A stretch of 54,578 bases of DNA from Fibrobacter sp. (GTDB taxonomy: Bacteria > Fibrobacterota > Fibrobacteria > Fibrobacterales > Fibrobacteraceae), in assembly GCA_012523035.1 (NCBI GenBank), contig JAAYJH010000089.1, positions 1 through 54,578 of the forward strand, in the 5' to 3' direction. The position numbers and the translations under genes were made by a program. Positions 17,969 through 27,115 of this stretch are shown piece after piece. The first letter of the stretch is position 1; each line of letters begins with the position of its first letter. Below the pieces are notes generated by a model. It searched no databases. It was not told the origin of the DNA and worked only from the letters and a program-made list of their open reading frames with translations.

Positions 17969-19621
17969 ATGTTACAAAAAATCTTCATCCAAGACTTTGC
18001 TATTATTTCTGAAAACACCATTCAGTTTGGTCCAGGCTTCACGGCCATTACTGGTGAAACTGGTGCAGGTAAATCCATTTTATTGCATGCTATTCGATTG
18101 ATATGCGGTGAAAAAGCAAATGCATCTATGATTCGATTGAATGCAGAAAAAGCTGTGATAGAGGCTACATTCAATATCACACACAATACAAAAGCAAAAA
18201 ACATATTAGATCGTCTCGAAATAGACATTGAAGATGAATTGATCATTAGAAGAGAGCTTTTGAAATCTGGAAAATCTAGAGCTAGAGTCAATGACGCTGT
18301 GGTGAATTTAGTGGCTTTACAAGAGCTTTCGGAAACTTTAATTCAAATGCATGGTCAAAGTGAGCAAGTATTGCTCCGTGACATTCGCACACACGAACAA
18401 ATGCTAGATGATTATTGTATGAATCATGAATTACTAGAAAATTACAAGACTTTATATAATGAGTGGTCCCAAAAAAAGCAAGCAGCAGAAAACCTAAAAA
18501 AAAGAGCCACAGAATTAGCCATTCAAAAAGATTTTTTAAAATTTCAATTCCAAGAGCTTTCAAATGCTAAATTAAAATTAGGAGAAGAAGAGAGTCTAGA
18601 AGAACTGACTTCTAGTGCATCAAAAGGAGAAGTGGAACGACGATTTTTAGAAGATATGAGTCGAATCTTAGAAAGTGAAAATGGTTTATTAGACCAACTT
18701 AGGAGCTTTTCTTCTAAACTGAAACAACTCGCCAATAGACTCCCTCAATACGAAATTAATTTTCAAACCTATGAAGCACTACAAGAACCCTTAGAATCTT
18801 TTTTCAAAGACTTCGAATCCATAAAACCCGATACAGAAATTTCTCCAAGAGAATTAGAGTCAGCCAACACTCGATTGGCTTTTTTACAACAATTAAAAAG
18901 AAAATATAAAACAGACATAGCGAGCTTAATAAATCTAAAAAGTACAAGAGAAAAAGAATTAAGTAGCATAGAAAATTTAGATTCAGACATGAAAGAGTTT
19001 CAAAAACAAATTTCAGAACTAGAAAATCAATTACTCGTTTTAGCCAAAGAACTCTCTACAAAAAGACACGATAAAGCCAAAATACTAGACTTAGCTGTGG
19101 AAACTATTTTACATGAACTAGGGATGCCAGGAGCTCGCTTTAAAACCGAAATACAAAATACTCCCCTCCATTCCACAGGAATAGATCAGGTAGAGTTTTT
19201 GATGGCACCCAACATTGGTGAAGGAGAAAAATCTCTAAAAAGAGCAGTTTCTGGAGGAGAACTTTCTCGTGTTTTATTAGCTTTTAAAACTGTACTAGCT
19301 GAACTCGATACCACTCCCCTTTTAATTTTTGACGAAGTGGACTCTGGTATTAGCGGAGAAGTGGGCAATAAAATTGGCGAAGCCCTACAAAAATTAGGGA
19401 AACACCATCAAATTTTAAGCATCACCCATTTGCACCAAGTCGCTAGTCTTGCTCAAAACCAATTGGCTGTCAAAAAAGAAGAAATTGAAAACCGCACTTA
19501 CTCTAAAATTTTCAATCTAGATTATCAAGGCCGCCTTTTAGAATTGTCTCGTATGCTTGGAGACGAACACTCCCAAACAGTCCAAGAACATGTAAAACAA
19601 CTTTTAGAGGCCGCTCAATGA
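17969..19621 (+). CDS. recN: DNA repair protein RecN
   Basis: A 550-residue SMC-like ATPase acting in double-strand break repair. Walker A is GETGAGKS (29-36). A long coiled coil occupies roughly residues 150-370, with the central Gln-rich hinge region. The C-terminal half carries the signature VSGGELSRVLLAFK and Walker B LIFDEVDSGISGEVG, then ITHLHQVAS. Length matches the family. The stop overlaps the next gene by 4 bases (ATGA). Confidence 0.96.
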   Translation: MLQKIFIQDFAIISENTIQFGPGFTAITGETGAGKSILLHAIRLICGEKANASMIRLNAEKAVIEATFNITHNTKAKNILDRLEIDIEDELIIRRELLKSGKSRARVNDAVVNLVALQELSETLIQMHGQSEQVLLRDIRTHEQMLDDYCMNHELLENYKTLYNEWSQKKQAAENLKKRATELAIQKDFLKFQFQELSNAKLKLGEEESLEELTSSASKGEVERRFLEDMSRILESENGLLDQLRSFSSKLKQLANRLPQYEINFQTYEALQEPLESFFKDFESIKPDTEISPRELESANTRLAFLQQLKRKYKTDIASLINLKSTREKELSSIENLDSDMKEFQKQISELENQLLVLAKELSTKRHDKAKILDLAVETILHELGMPGARFKTEIQNTPLHSTGIDQVEFLMAPNIGEGEKSLKRAVSGGELSRVLLAFKTVLAELDTTPLLIFDEVDSGISGEVGNKIGEALQKLGKHHQILSITHLHQVASLAQNQLAVKKEEIENRTYSKIFNLDYQGRLLELSRMLGDEHSQTVQEHVKQLLEAAQ

Positions 19622-20778
19622 CCCACGATAACAACGCTGATACCATTAGACTTCGAGGACGCATATGGAGTGCTTTGAGAATATTGCTCTTTATATTTGT
19701 CATTTATTTTATTTGGACAGAAAAAACATTTTTTGCTTCTGTCTGTGTTTTAGCTGCCCTCATTATGGGGTGGATCAACACCTATCAACTCCATATTCAA
19801 GAAATAGAAAAGCCTTATTATAGAATCTGGCTCAACTTTATCGACAGACTTTTAGCTTTTGCAGTGATGACTAGCATTTTTGTAAGGAATTGGATAAAAC
19901 TGCAAGAAATAGAAATCTTACTTGCCATAGGTTCTATTTTTTTGTTGGTTCGTCTTGTGGCATACAGTCTTTTTTCAATTGCTGTACTTTATGAAGGAAA
20001 GCCCATTCAAAAAAGAGGTTCTTGGAGCAAACTCGCGACTATCTCTATCACTTTGACTATGGGAGTCTATCTACTCCACTTAGAGCACTACAAACAAATC
20101 ATGATGATCGCATCGCTATTATTGATGTCTGCTTCGACCATTTCTTTTATTTATTGGTATTATCGAGATCCTTCCCATAGAAAACCTCTTTCTGTGGCCA
20201 CCCAACTCACCATGAGTCGTATTGTACTCACTCCATTTTTAATTTGGATTTTCTTTTACGACAATGATTTAGATTATAGCAACAACCATATTACATTTAA
20301 AATCCTCGCTTTAGTTATGGTTTTGGGTTTTATGCTCACCGACTTTTTAGACGGTTATTTGGCCCGAAAAATGGGCGATGTGAGTACCCTTGGAAAATAC
20401 CTAGACCCTTTTTCAGATAAAATCTCTAACATGACCATATTCCTTTGCTTTATTGCAACAGGATATGCCCCTGTCTGGATGGTCGCCTTGATTTATTTCA
20501 GAGAAGCTAGTGTTGAAACTTTGCGTACTTTAGCCGCATCAGAAAACATTATCATGCCTGCAAGAAAAAGCGGAAAATGGAAAACGGCCATACAAGGGAT
20601 TGGCATTGTCATTATATTACTTGGTGCTATTGATCCAATAGCTTCTTTTGTCCCATATTATAACGAGATATGGGCATATATCCCTACCTCGGTGATGGGT
20701 ACTATCACAGCAATCACTATTATTAGTGGTTTAGACTATTTTATCGCCTCTAAACATATCATTAAAAAGTTTTTTTAA
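19618..20778 (+). CDS. pgsA: CDP-alcohol phosphatidyltransferase, PgsA-like, with degenerate N-terminal repeat
   Basis: A 386-residue membrane enzyme, about twice the usual 180-200. The C-terminal half carries a perfect CDP-alcohol phosphotransferase motif: Asp245-Gly246-x2-Ala249-Arg250-x8-Gly259-x3-Asp263-x3-Asp267. It is probably phosphatidylglycerophosphate synthase. The N-terminal half (about 15-185) has matching spacing of membrane segments, with WLNFIDRL (71-78) where the catalytic half has YLDPFSDK, and IQKRGSWSKLA (130-140) where it has PARKSGKWKTA. It lacks the DGxxAR motif, so it looks like a dead duplicate. The start overlaps recN by 4 bases. Confidence 0.85.
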   Translation: MTHDNNADTIRLRGRIWSALRILLFIFVIYFIWTEKTFFASVCVLAALIMGWINTYQLHIQEIEKPYYRIWLNFIDRLLAFAVMTSIFVRNWIKLQEIEILLAIGSIFLLVRLVAYSLFSIAVLYEGKPIQKRGSWSKLATISITLTMGVYLLHLEHYKQIMMIASLLLMSASTISFIYWYYRDPSHRKPLSVATQLTMSRIVLTPFLIWIFFYDNDLDYSNNHITFKILALVMVLGFMLTDFLDGYLARKMGDVSTLGKYLDPFSDKISNMTIFLCFIATGYAPVWMVALIYFREASVETLRTLAASENIIMPARKSGKWKTAIQGIGIVIILLGAIDPIASFVPYYNEIWAYIPTSVMGTITAITIISGLDYFIASKHIIKKFF

Positions 20779-20788
20779 AAATTAACCC

Positions 20789-20816
20789 TTGCAAAAAACT
20801 TAAAATTAGCTATATA
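20789..20816 (+). promoter_or_regulatory. Sigma70-type promoter of tRNA-fMet
   Basis: TTGCAA at 20789-20794 and TATATA at 20811-20816, 16 bases apart, about 14 bases before the mature tRNA 5' end. The placement suits a tRNA promoter. Confidence 0.6.
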
Positions 20817-20830
20817 TGATGTACACTCGA

Positions 20831-20904
<74 letters not shown>

Positions 20905-20911
20905 CTATAAA

Positions 20912-20937
20912 AGAGATCCAAATGGGTCTCTTTTTTT
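20912..20937 (+). terminator. Rho-independent terminator of tRNA-fMet
   Basis: AGAGATCC, loop AAAT, GGGTCTCT, then a run of T. Eight pairs with one G-T wobble, starting 8 bases after the tRNA. Confidence 0.85.
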
Positions 20938-21302
20938 ATTTATATAAAAAACCAACACGCATCTTCACTAATTTTACTCATCCTTTGAAAAATCCCAATT
21001 CAAGAGGAATTAGATTCCAAGGTGTATTTTTAATAAGAACAACGATTTTATACGCGTTTGACGCCTATTCAAAGCAAGCCTTTTTAGCTTTTTAACAAAA
21101 TAAGTGTAAAAACCCAGTTTTTTGTTGGACCACTCAAAGACTTTTTAGGAGTTTCATAAAAAAAACAGAGACTCCTCAAACAATATTCCTCAAAAAGAAT
21201 TAATATAAAATGATCAAAGTTTTTCTGCTATTCAAAAAAATCACTTTATTATTTTAAAAAAAAGAATAACTAAAACACCCCATAATTCAACGATTAGAGA
21301 AT
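20938..21302. other. Intergenic spacer between the two tRNA genes, no gene seen
   Basis: About 365 AT-rich bases with no credible ORF. A hairpin GGAGTTTC/GAGACTCC with an A-rich loop lies near 21149-21178, with no T run after it on either strand, so I do not call it a terminator. Confidence 0.5.
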
Positions 21303-21333
21303 AAAAAAAAGAGGCCTAAAATAAGCCTCTTTA
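21303..21333 (-). terminator. Rho-independent terminator of tRNA-Arg
   Basis: On the minus strand: GAGGCT, loop TATTTTA region, GGCCTC, then eight T (the A run at 21303-21310). Directly after the tRNA 3' end. Confidence 0.8.
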
Positions 21334-21334
21334 G

Positions 21335-21408
21335 TGCAGATGCCAGGACTCGAACCTGGAATCTTCTGGTTCGTAGCCAGATGCCTTATCCAGTTTGGCC
21401 ACATCTGC
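21335..21408 (-). tRNA. tRNA-Arg (ACG)
   Basis: Acceptor GCAGATG pairs with CATCTGC (21336-21342 and 21402-21408 on the plus strand), discriminator A. Anticodon loop CTACGAA within the TCTGG/CCAGA stem gives ACG, reading CGN arginine codons after A34 deamination. T arm CCAGG-TTCGAGT-CCTGG is regular. No CCA is encoded. Confidence 0.95.
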
Positions 21409-21421
21409 ATGTGGTAGGACA

Positions 21422-21449
21422 AATATAGATTTGCACCGTTTTTTGTCAA
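21422..21449 (-). promoter_or_regulatory. Sigma70-type promoter of tRNA-Arg
   Basis: On the minus strand: perfect TTGACA (21449-21444), 16-base spacer, TATATT (21427-21422), about 14 bases before the tRNA 5' end. The best promoter match in the window. Confidence 0.75.
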
Positions 21450-21558
21450 GGGTTTTTCTAATTTTAATAAGCAAATAGAAAAAATAAAAACTAAAAGAAT
21501 AAATAAATTTATTTTATGAACAAAAATAATTTAGATTTGCAAAAACGACCTTTAATCA

Positions 21559-23850
21559 ATGACTTTTATGAAACGCTCTTATTTAAATAAATTGAAACAG
21601 ATAATGCTAAAGCCTAAATTCAAAATTTGGTTTTTTATATTTTTAAGCCCTTTTATTTTGATTGGGATTGCTATCGTTCTTATATGGAATTTTTATTCTT
21701 CTGAACTGCCTTCAGTTTCTCAATTAGAAAAAATTTCTCCAAAACTAGTCACCAATATTTATGACAAAGACTCTAACATTGTACACGAATACTTTGTAGA
21801 GCGAAGAGAATGGATTTCTTTTGACTCTATACCTCTTATGGCAGTCCAAGCAGTGATGGCCACCGAAGACCGAAAGTTCTACAAACATTGGGGCATGAAC
21901 ATTTGGGCTATCCCTAGTGCAATTGTAGAAAGTGCATTGAAAGGTTCCAAACTAAGAGGGGCTTCCACGCTCAGTCAGCAGCTGTCTAAACTTTTATTTT
22001 TAACTCCCGAGCGAAAGATTTCTAGAAAAATCAAAGAACTGATGACCGCTATTCGGATAGAAAACACCTACACTAAAAATGAAATTTTAGAGTTTTATAT
22101 GAATGAAGTGTACTTGGGTGGTGGTAACTATGGTTTTCAAGCCGCCGCTAAATACTATTTTGCAAAACCTTTAGATAGTCTAAGTGTTCCAGAATACGCT
22201 ATGCTCGCTGGAATGCTCCAAAGACCCGAAGCTTACCGCCCAGACAAATATCCCAAACTTGCACTAGAAAGACGAAACACAGTCCTATACGCTCTGATGA
22301 GTGCCTCTTATATTTCCAAAGATGAGTACCGAAAATTCATCCAAGAGCCTTTAGTCACCGCAGAAAAGCAAAGTGAAAAAAAAGCAGGCCTTTATTTTTA
22401 TGAAGAGATTAGAAAATACATGGAGAAAAAATATGGAGAAAGCTCTCTTTATGCAGATGGCATCACCATTTATAGCACCATAGACCCTTACATACAAGCA
22501 TACGCAGAAGACTATGCTAATAAACACTTAGAAAGCATCCGAAAACGAATCAAAAGGAGAAGCATCAGACGACTAGCTTTGGTTTCCAAATATAATATGA
22601 AAGAAGATAGTATTATTGTTCATTTTGATAGTATTTACACCTTGTTTAAAAATGAATATTTATCCAAAGACACCATCAGTGATCTTAGCAAGAGAAGGTT
22701 TCCTGATAGCAACCAATACCACCACGCACAAGTTGCTGCTATTTTGATTGAAAATGAAACCGGTGCCATTAGAGCTATGGTGGGTGGCAGTGATTTTAAT
22801 GAATCCAAGTGGAACCGTGCAGTGCAATCGATGCGACAACCTGGCTCTTCTTTTAAGCCATTTGTTTATGCCACTGCTATGGATAATGGAGCTAGCCCTT
22901 GTGACTCTGTCAACGATCAACCCATCACCATACAAGACCCCGATGATCCAGCTAAAACATGGAGACCCGCCAATTTTGGACATAATTTTGATGGTATGAT
23001 GACTCTTCGCAGAGCCCTTTATCAATCTAAAAATTTACCCGCCATTGTGACCGGTATGAAATACGGCTTAAATAATGTAGTCAACTACTCCCGAAAGTTT
23101 GGGATTCAAAAAGCCCCATTATTAGCTGTCCCAAGCCTTGCTCTGGGTTCTGTTGGAGCCACTTTGATGGAGATGACCTCTGCCTACACAGTATTTCCTA
23201 ATGGTGGCAATCGAATTGAACCTTACCTCATTGAAAGCATCACCGATAAAAATGGAGAAACTATAGAAAAGCACTTCAAAGTGGAACACGAAGTGTTAAG
23301 AGCTCCATCTGCTTACTTGATGGTAGATATGTTAAGAGATGTCAATATTAGAGGGACTGCGGCACGAGTTTGGGGCGGAGGCTTTCATCATCCTAGTGGT
23401 GGAAAAACAGGGACAACCAATGACTATACCGATGCTTGGTATATAGGTTTTACCAAACAATACACCATGGGAGTATGGATTGGTTCGGACACTCCAGGAA
23501 CAATGGGTGCAGGTCATACGGGTACCGAAGATGCACTCCCCATATGGATTGCGGTCATGAAAGAGCTACACAAAGATCTTCCCAAAAAGCCTTTTCCTAT
23601 ACCTTCAGGAGTGGTTAGTAAAAACATTTGTAACTACACTGGTAAAATTGCAGGCGAATTTTGTGCTGCCAAAACTTATTGCATCTACTCCACAAGCAAT
23701 ACTCCAGACGAAATTTGCGACGGAAATCACTTGGACAACAAACACAAATCAGCTGACAATGCCACACTTTTTAGCAGCAAAAGCAATGAAAATCAGTCAC
23801 CGACAAAAAAAGAAAACTCCCAAAAGAAGCAACCAAGAAAAATGTTTTAA
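21559..23850 (+). CDS. Class A penicillin-binding protein (PBP1a-type)
   Basis: A 763-residue bifunctional peptidoglycan synthase. One membrane anchor lies at about residues 22-44. The GT51 transglycosylase holds ATEDRKFYKHWG (catalytic Glu103), GASTLSQQLSK, and EILEFYMNEVYLG. The transpeptidase domain has SSFK within QPGSSFKPF (near residue 430), SKN (YQSKNLPA) and KTGTTNDYTDAWY (near 616). The C-terminal tail is Lys/Gln/Ser-rich and probably disordered. It polymerises and crosslinks cell wall. Start at 21559 or at the ATG three codons later; neither has a good ribosome binding site. Confidence 0.95.
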   Translation: MTFMKRSYLNKLKQIMLKPKFKIWFFIFLSPFILIGIAIVLIWNFYSSELPSVSQLEKISPKLVTNIYDKDSNIVHEYFVERREWISFDSIPLMAVQAVMATEDRKFYKHWGMNIWAIPSAIVESALKGSKLRGASTLSQQLSKLLFLTPERKISRKIKELMTAIRIENTYTKNEILEFYMNEVYLGGGNYGFQAAAKYYFAKPLDSLSVPEYAMLAGMLQRPEAYRPDKYPKLALERRNTVLYALMSASYISKDEYRKFIQEPLVTAEKQSEKKAGLYFYEEIRKYMEKKYGESSLYADGITIYSTIDPYIQAYAEDYANKHLESIRKRIKRRSIRRLALVSKYNMKEDSIIVHFDSIYTLFKNEYLSKDTISDLSKRRFPDSNQYHHAQVAAILIENETGAIRAMVGGSDFNESKWNRAVQSMRQPGSSFKPFVYATAMDNGASPCDSVNDQPITIQDPDDPAKTWRPANFGHNFDGMMTLRRALYQSKNLPAIVTGMKYGLNNVVNYSRKFGIQKAPLLAVPSLALGSVGATLMEMTSAYTVFPNGGNRIEPYLIESITDKNGETIEKHFKVEHEVLRAPSAYLMVDMLRDVNIRGTAARVWGGGFHHPSGGKTGTTNDYTDAWYIGFTKQYTMGVWIGSDTPGTMGAGHTGTEDALPIWIAVMKELHKDLPKKPFPIPSGVVSKNICNYTGKIAGEFCAAKTYCIYSTSNTPDEICDGNHLDNKHKSADNATLFSSKSNENQSPTKKENSQKKQPRKMF

Positions 23851-23929
23851 CTTCTCATAAAATCATAAATCGTATAAGTTTTTCTTTAATATATACAAAC
23901 AAAGAGGCTTTTACTATATTTAATACTTA

Positions 23930-25003
23930 GTGAAAGCTTTTAAGAATATAAAATCATTAAATTTAGAAGAACTCAAGACTTGGTTAAAAAGTTTTGAGGA
24001 AAAACCTTATAGAGCAGAACAAATTCAGAACTGGCTTTTTGTGAATCAAGTCCGTTCCACTGCAGAAATGGTCAATCTTCCTGCTAGCATCCTAAGCAAA
24101 CTAGACGAAAGTTTTTATTTGCACTCTCTCTCTGAGTCTCAAAAACACACATCTACAGATGGCACTATCAAATGGTTGTTTAAAACTCACGATTCTTTTT
24201 ACATAGAAACCGTGATGATCCCCACTAATGGGCGCTACTCCGTTTGCGTTTCTACACAGGTTGGTTGTGCAATGGGTTGTACTTTTTGCAGAACGGCTAA
24301 AATGGGTTTTTTAAGAAATTTAGAGGCTGGTGAAATTTTAGAACAAATCATTCGAGTCAATTGGCACTTAGAAGACTCTAACTCACTCAGTCGTGAAGGT
24401 TTAGCAGCCAAGGTGACCAACATTATTTTTATGGGAATGGGCGAACCCTTAAACAATCTCGACAATGTACACCGGACTTGCTCTATTTTGCACCAACAAA
24501 AGTTATTCAATATGGGCAAAAAAAGGATGACCATCAGTACTTCTGGAATCGTCCCCAAAATTAAAGAGCTTGTGGATAGAAACACTCCATGTTGCTTGGC
24601 CGTTAGTTTGAATAGCTCTAATAACCAACAACGGTCTTCTGTGATGCCCGTTAATGATGTATGGCCCATTGAAGCTTTGCTAGAAGCCACCGACGAATAC
24701 ACTAGGCGTACTGGAAACTATGTTACTTTTGAATTTGTCTTGATTAAAAACATCACTTGCACCAAAGAAGCAGCCAAAGAATTGGTTCGCATTTGTGCTC
24801 CAAGGCGTTGTAAAGTAAATGCCATTGCTTTAAATGATGGTGACAACAATAGCCTTCAAACTCCAAGTGAAATTGAAATAGAAGCTTTTTTAGAAATCGT
24901 AAGAGCAGCCAAAATTCAAATCACCATGCGTACCCCACGCGGTCGAGATATTTTTGCTGCATGCGGACAACTTGCACATAAACAAGGGAAGGAATCATGC
25001 TAA
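23930..25003 (+). CDS. rlmN: Dual-specificity rRNA/tRNA adenine-C2 methyltransferase RlmN
   Basis: A 357-residue radical SAM enzyme that methylates A2503 of 23S rRNA and A37 of some tRNAs. The cluster motif is Cys113-x3-Cys117-x2-Cys120 (GCAMGCTFC). NIIFMGMGEPLNN is the GGEP-like SAM segment, and the methyl-carrying Cys lies in the C-terminal DIFAACGQLA. The N-terminal domain (YRAEQIQNWLF) is the usual RNA-binding helical part. The start codon is GTG, with no Shine-Dalgarno sequence, and no in-frame ATG is possible before the conserved region. It overlaps the next gene by 7 bases. Confidence 0.95.
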   Translation: MKAFKNIKSLNLEELKTWLKSFEEKPYRAEQIQNWLFVNQVRSTAEMVNLPASILSKLDESFYLHSLSESQKHTSTDGTIKWLFKTHDSFYIETVMIPTNGRYSVCVSTQVGCAMGCTFCRTAKMGFLRNLEAGEILEQIIRVNWHLEDSNSLSREGLAAKVTNIIFMGMGEPLNNLDNVHRTCSILHQQKLFNMGKKRMTISTSGIVPKIKELVDRNTPCCLAVSLNSSNNQQRSSVMPVNDVWPIEALLEATDEYTRRTGNYVTFEFVLIKNITCTKEAAKELVRICAPRRCKVNAIALNDGDNNSLQTPSEIEIEAFLEIVRAAKIQITMRTPRGRDIFAACGQLAHKQGKESC

Positions 25004-25617
25004 CACAAAATTTATCAGATTTTTGGGATAATCTTTATTCTGAAGGAAAAGACTATTGGAATTTTAAAAAGTCTACACCCGCTCTTTTAAAGTTTTTTGA
25101 ACACCCTTCTTGCCCCAAAAGTGGAAGTGTCCTTGTCCCAGGAGCAGGTTTTGGATATGATGCCGAAGCATGGGCAAAAAAAGGGCATCCAGTCCTTGCA
25201 GTAGATTTTAGCCCCACCGCTGTCGACGAATTAGATAGCCTAATCCGAAAACACTCCAATCTAAAATCTTTAGATTTAGATCTTTTTGAACTCTCTCCCC
25301 ATGATGAAAAAAAAGGTGGAGAACAGTTCGACATTATTTATGAATATGGCACATTTTCGGCTATTCACCCTGGAAGACGCGACGAATACTTCGAAGTCTG
25401 GCACAAAATGCTCAAAGACGATGGAATAGTGATCGCTCTATTTTACCCTCTTATGAGTGGTGATACCTTCAAAGGGCCACCGCACTCCACTACCGAAGGG
25501 GAATTAATGGCTCGTTTAAGTGGTGTATTTGACCTCGTCGAAAAAATCCCCGCCCAAGAAAGTTTTCCTAATCGTGAAAATAAAGAAGAATTTTGGATTC
25601 TAAAAAAATCAACTTAA
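24997..25617 (+). CDS. TPMT-family SAM methyltransferase
   Basis: A 206-residue class I methyltransferase of the thiopurine/thiol methyltransferase-like group. It begins [26 protein letters not shown], has motif [35 protein letters not shown] (ribose-binding Asp), and [15 protein letters not shown] with the family's Arg-Tyr patch, ending EEFWILKK. In bacteria such proteins methylate thiols, selenium or tellurium species; the substrate here is unknown. Overlaps rlmN by 7 bases. Confidence 0.85.
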   Translation: MLTQNLSDFWDNLYSEGKDYWNFKKSTPALLKFFEHPSCPKSGSVLVPGAGFGYDAEAWAKKGHPVLAVDFSPTAVDELDSLIRKHSNLKSLDLDLFELSPHDEKKGGEQFDIIYEYGTFSAIHPGRRDEYFEVWHKMLKDDGIVIALFYPLMSGDTFKGPPHSTTEGELMARLSGVFDLVEKIPAQESFPNRENKEEFWILKKST

Positions 25618-25630
25618 TAATAGGTGTTTT

Positions 25631-26122
25631 ATGTCAAACGATTTATGCCCATGCCTCTCGCAAAAAAAATACAGTGAATGCTGCGAACCCATCATCACAA
25701 AAAAAGAAACTGCAGACAGTCCAGAAGCCTTGATGCGTTCTCGTTATACAGCTTATGTAAAACAAAACATTACTTGGTTAAAAGACTCTTTAGAACCTAG
25801 TCAGCAAAAAGACTTTGACTTAAAAAGTGTAGAAGCTTGGAGTAAAAACTCTACTTGGATGGGCTTTGAGCTCAAAAACTCCAAAATAGATGAAGAGAAA
25901 AACCTAGCTTGGGTGGAATTTATCGCTCGCTTTAAGCAAGGAAATATCACTAGAGATCATCATGAACTAGGAGAATTTCATAGAATTGATGGTGTTTGGT
26001 ATTTTTATGATGGAAAGGCATTAAAACCAGAAACAGTAAAAAAAGAATCTCCAAGCATTGGTCGTAATGATCCATGTCCTTGTGGTTCTCAAAAAAAGTA
26101 CAAAAAATGCTGTGGAAAATAG
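25631..26122 (+). CDS. YchJ-like SEC-C motif protein (UPF0225)
   Basis: A 163-residue protein of the YchJ/UPF0225 family. Cys-rich SEC-C-like motifs lie at both ends: [13 protein letters not shown] (near residue 6) and [20 protein letters not shown] at the C-terminus, which bind zinc. Between them is the NTF2-like fold with [17 protein letters not shown] and WVEFIARFK. Function is not established. It follows the methyltransferase gene by 13 bases, with a GGTGTTTT leader and no strong Shine-Dalgarno sequence. Confidence 0.9.
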   Translation: MSNDLCPCLSQKKYSECCEPIITKKETADSPEALMRSRYTAYVKQNITWLKDSLEPSQQKDFDLKSVEAWSKNSTWMGFELKNSKIDEEKNLAWVEFIARFKQGNITRDHHELGEFHRIDGVWYFYDGKALKPETVKKESPSIGRNDPCPCGSQKKYKKCCGK

Positions 26123-26143
26123 CATCTCTTAGGGTAATTATAT

Positions 26144-27115
26144 ATGAAGTTTAAAGTTTTTGTCGATGGTCAAGAAGGCACAACTGGCCTTCAAATTCAA
26201 GAGCGACTGTTAAAAAGAAGCGATGTAGAAATTTTACAAATAGACTCTCATCTTCGAAAAGATAGCAAAGCTAGAGCCAAATTAATCAATAGTTCTGACA
26301 TCACTTTTTTGTGTTTGCCTGATTTTGCAGCCAAAGAAAGTGCCACACTTTGCACCAATCCAAACACCAGAATTATTGACGCATCTACAGCACACCGTAC
26401 TCACCCTGATTGGGCTTATGGCTTGCCAGAACTCTCATCGACATTTCGAGAAAACATAAAAAAAAGTCGTCGAATCTCTAATCCGGGTTGCCACTCTACT
26501 GCCTTTATCTTAGGAGTCTACCCCCTTATTACAAACGGAATCCTTCCTAAAAGCACACTATTTTCTATTTATAGCATCACAGGTTACTCCGGAGGCGGCA
26601 AACAACTTATAGAAGACTATGAAAGCAAAATCCAAGCCTCGAATAGCCAAACCAACGAAAGTATTTTTGCTCCTAGTCCATACGCCCTTTCATTGACTCA
26701 CAAACACATTCCCGAAATGAAGAAATACTGCGAATTAGAGCACACTCCATTTTTCAACCCTATTCTAGGGCCTTTTTATAAAGGAATGGCTGTCACGACT
26801 TCACTATTTCCTTCGCAATTTTCTAAAAAAATAAGCCCTAAAAATCTGGTAGAAATTCTAAGCACGCACTACAAAGACTCTCACTTTATAGAAGTTATGC
26901 CATTTGAAGAGCAACCCACATTAAATAATGGTCGCCTAGATTGTACTATTTGTAATGACACCAACAAAGCCAAGCTTTATGTTTTTGGAAACTCAGAAGT
27001 CATGCAAGTCACTACCATCATCGACAACCTAGGAAAGGGTGCTAGTGGTGCAGCGATTCAAAACATGAATATCTGCTTAGGCCTAGACGAAAAAACGGGG
27101 CTTTCATGTTTTTAG
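26144..27115 (+). CDS. argC: N-acetyl-gamma-glutamyl-phosphate reductase
   Basis: A 323-residue ArgC of the shorter type 2 class. The NADP-binding N-terminus reads KVFVDGQEGTTGLQI, and the catalytic Cys116 is in RISNPGCHSTAFILG. The SITGYSGGGK segment and HKHIPEM follow. It reduces N-acetylglutamyl phosphate in arginine synthesis. No other arg gene is nearby, so the pathway is split. The 3' end overlaps obgE by 10 bases. Confidence 0.94.
   Translation: MKFKVFVDGQEGTTGLQIQERLLKRSDVEILQIDSHLRKDSKARAKLINSSDITFLCLPDFAAKESATLCTNPNTRIIDASTAHRTHPDWAYGLPELSSTFRENIKKSRRISNPGCHSTAFILGVYPLITNGILPKSTLFSIYSITGYSGGGKQLIEDYESKIQASNSQTNESIFAPSPYALSLTHKHIPEMKKYCELEHTPFFNPILGPFYKGMAVTTSLFPSQFSKKISPKNLVEILSTHYKDSHFIEVMPFEEQPTLNNGRLDCTICNDTNKAKLYVFGNSEVMQVTTIIDNLGKGASGAAIQNMNICLGLDEKTGLSCF

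Noticed and set aside
21149-21178. Hairpin GGAGTTTC/GAGACTCC
   Set aside because: No T run after it on either strand and no adjacent gene end, so it is not called a terminator.
24235-24702. Open frame of 155 codons on the minus strand inside rlmN
   Set aside because: Antisense shadow of a conserved radical SAM gene.
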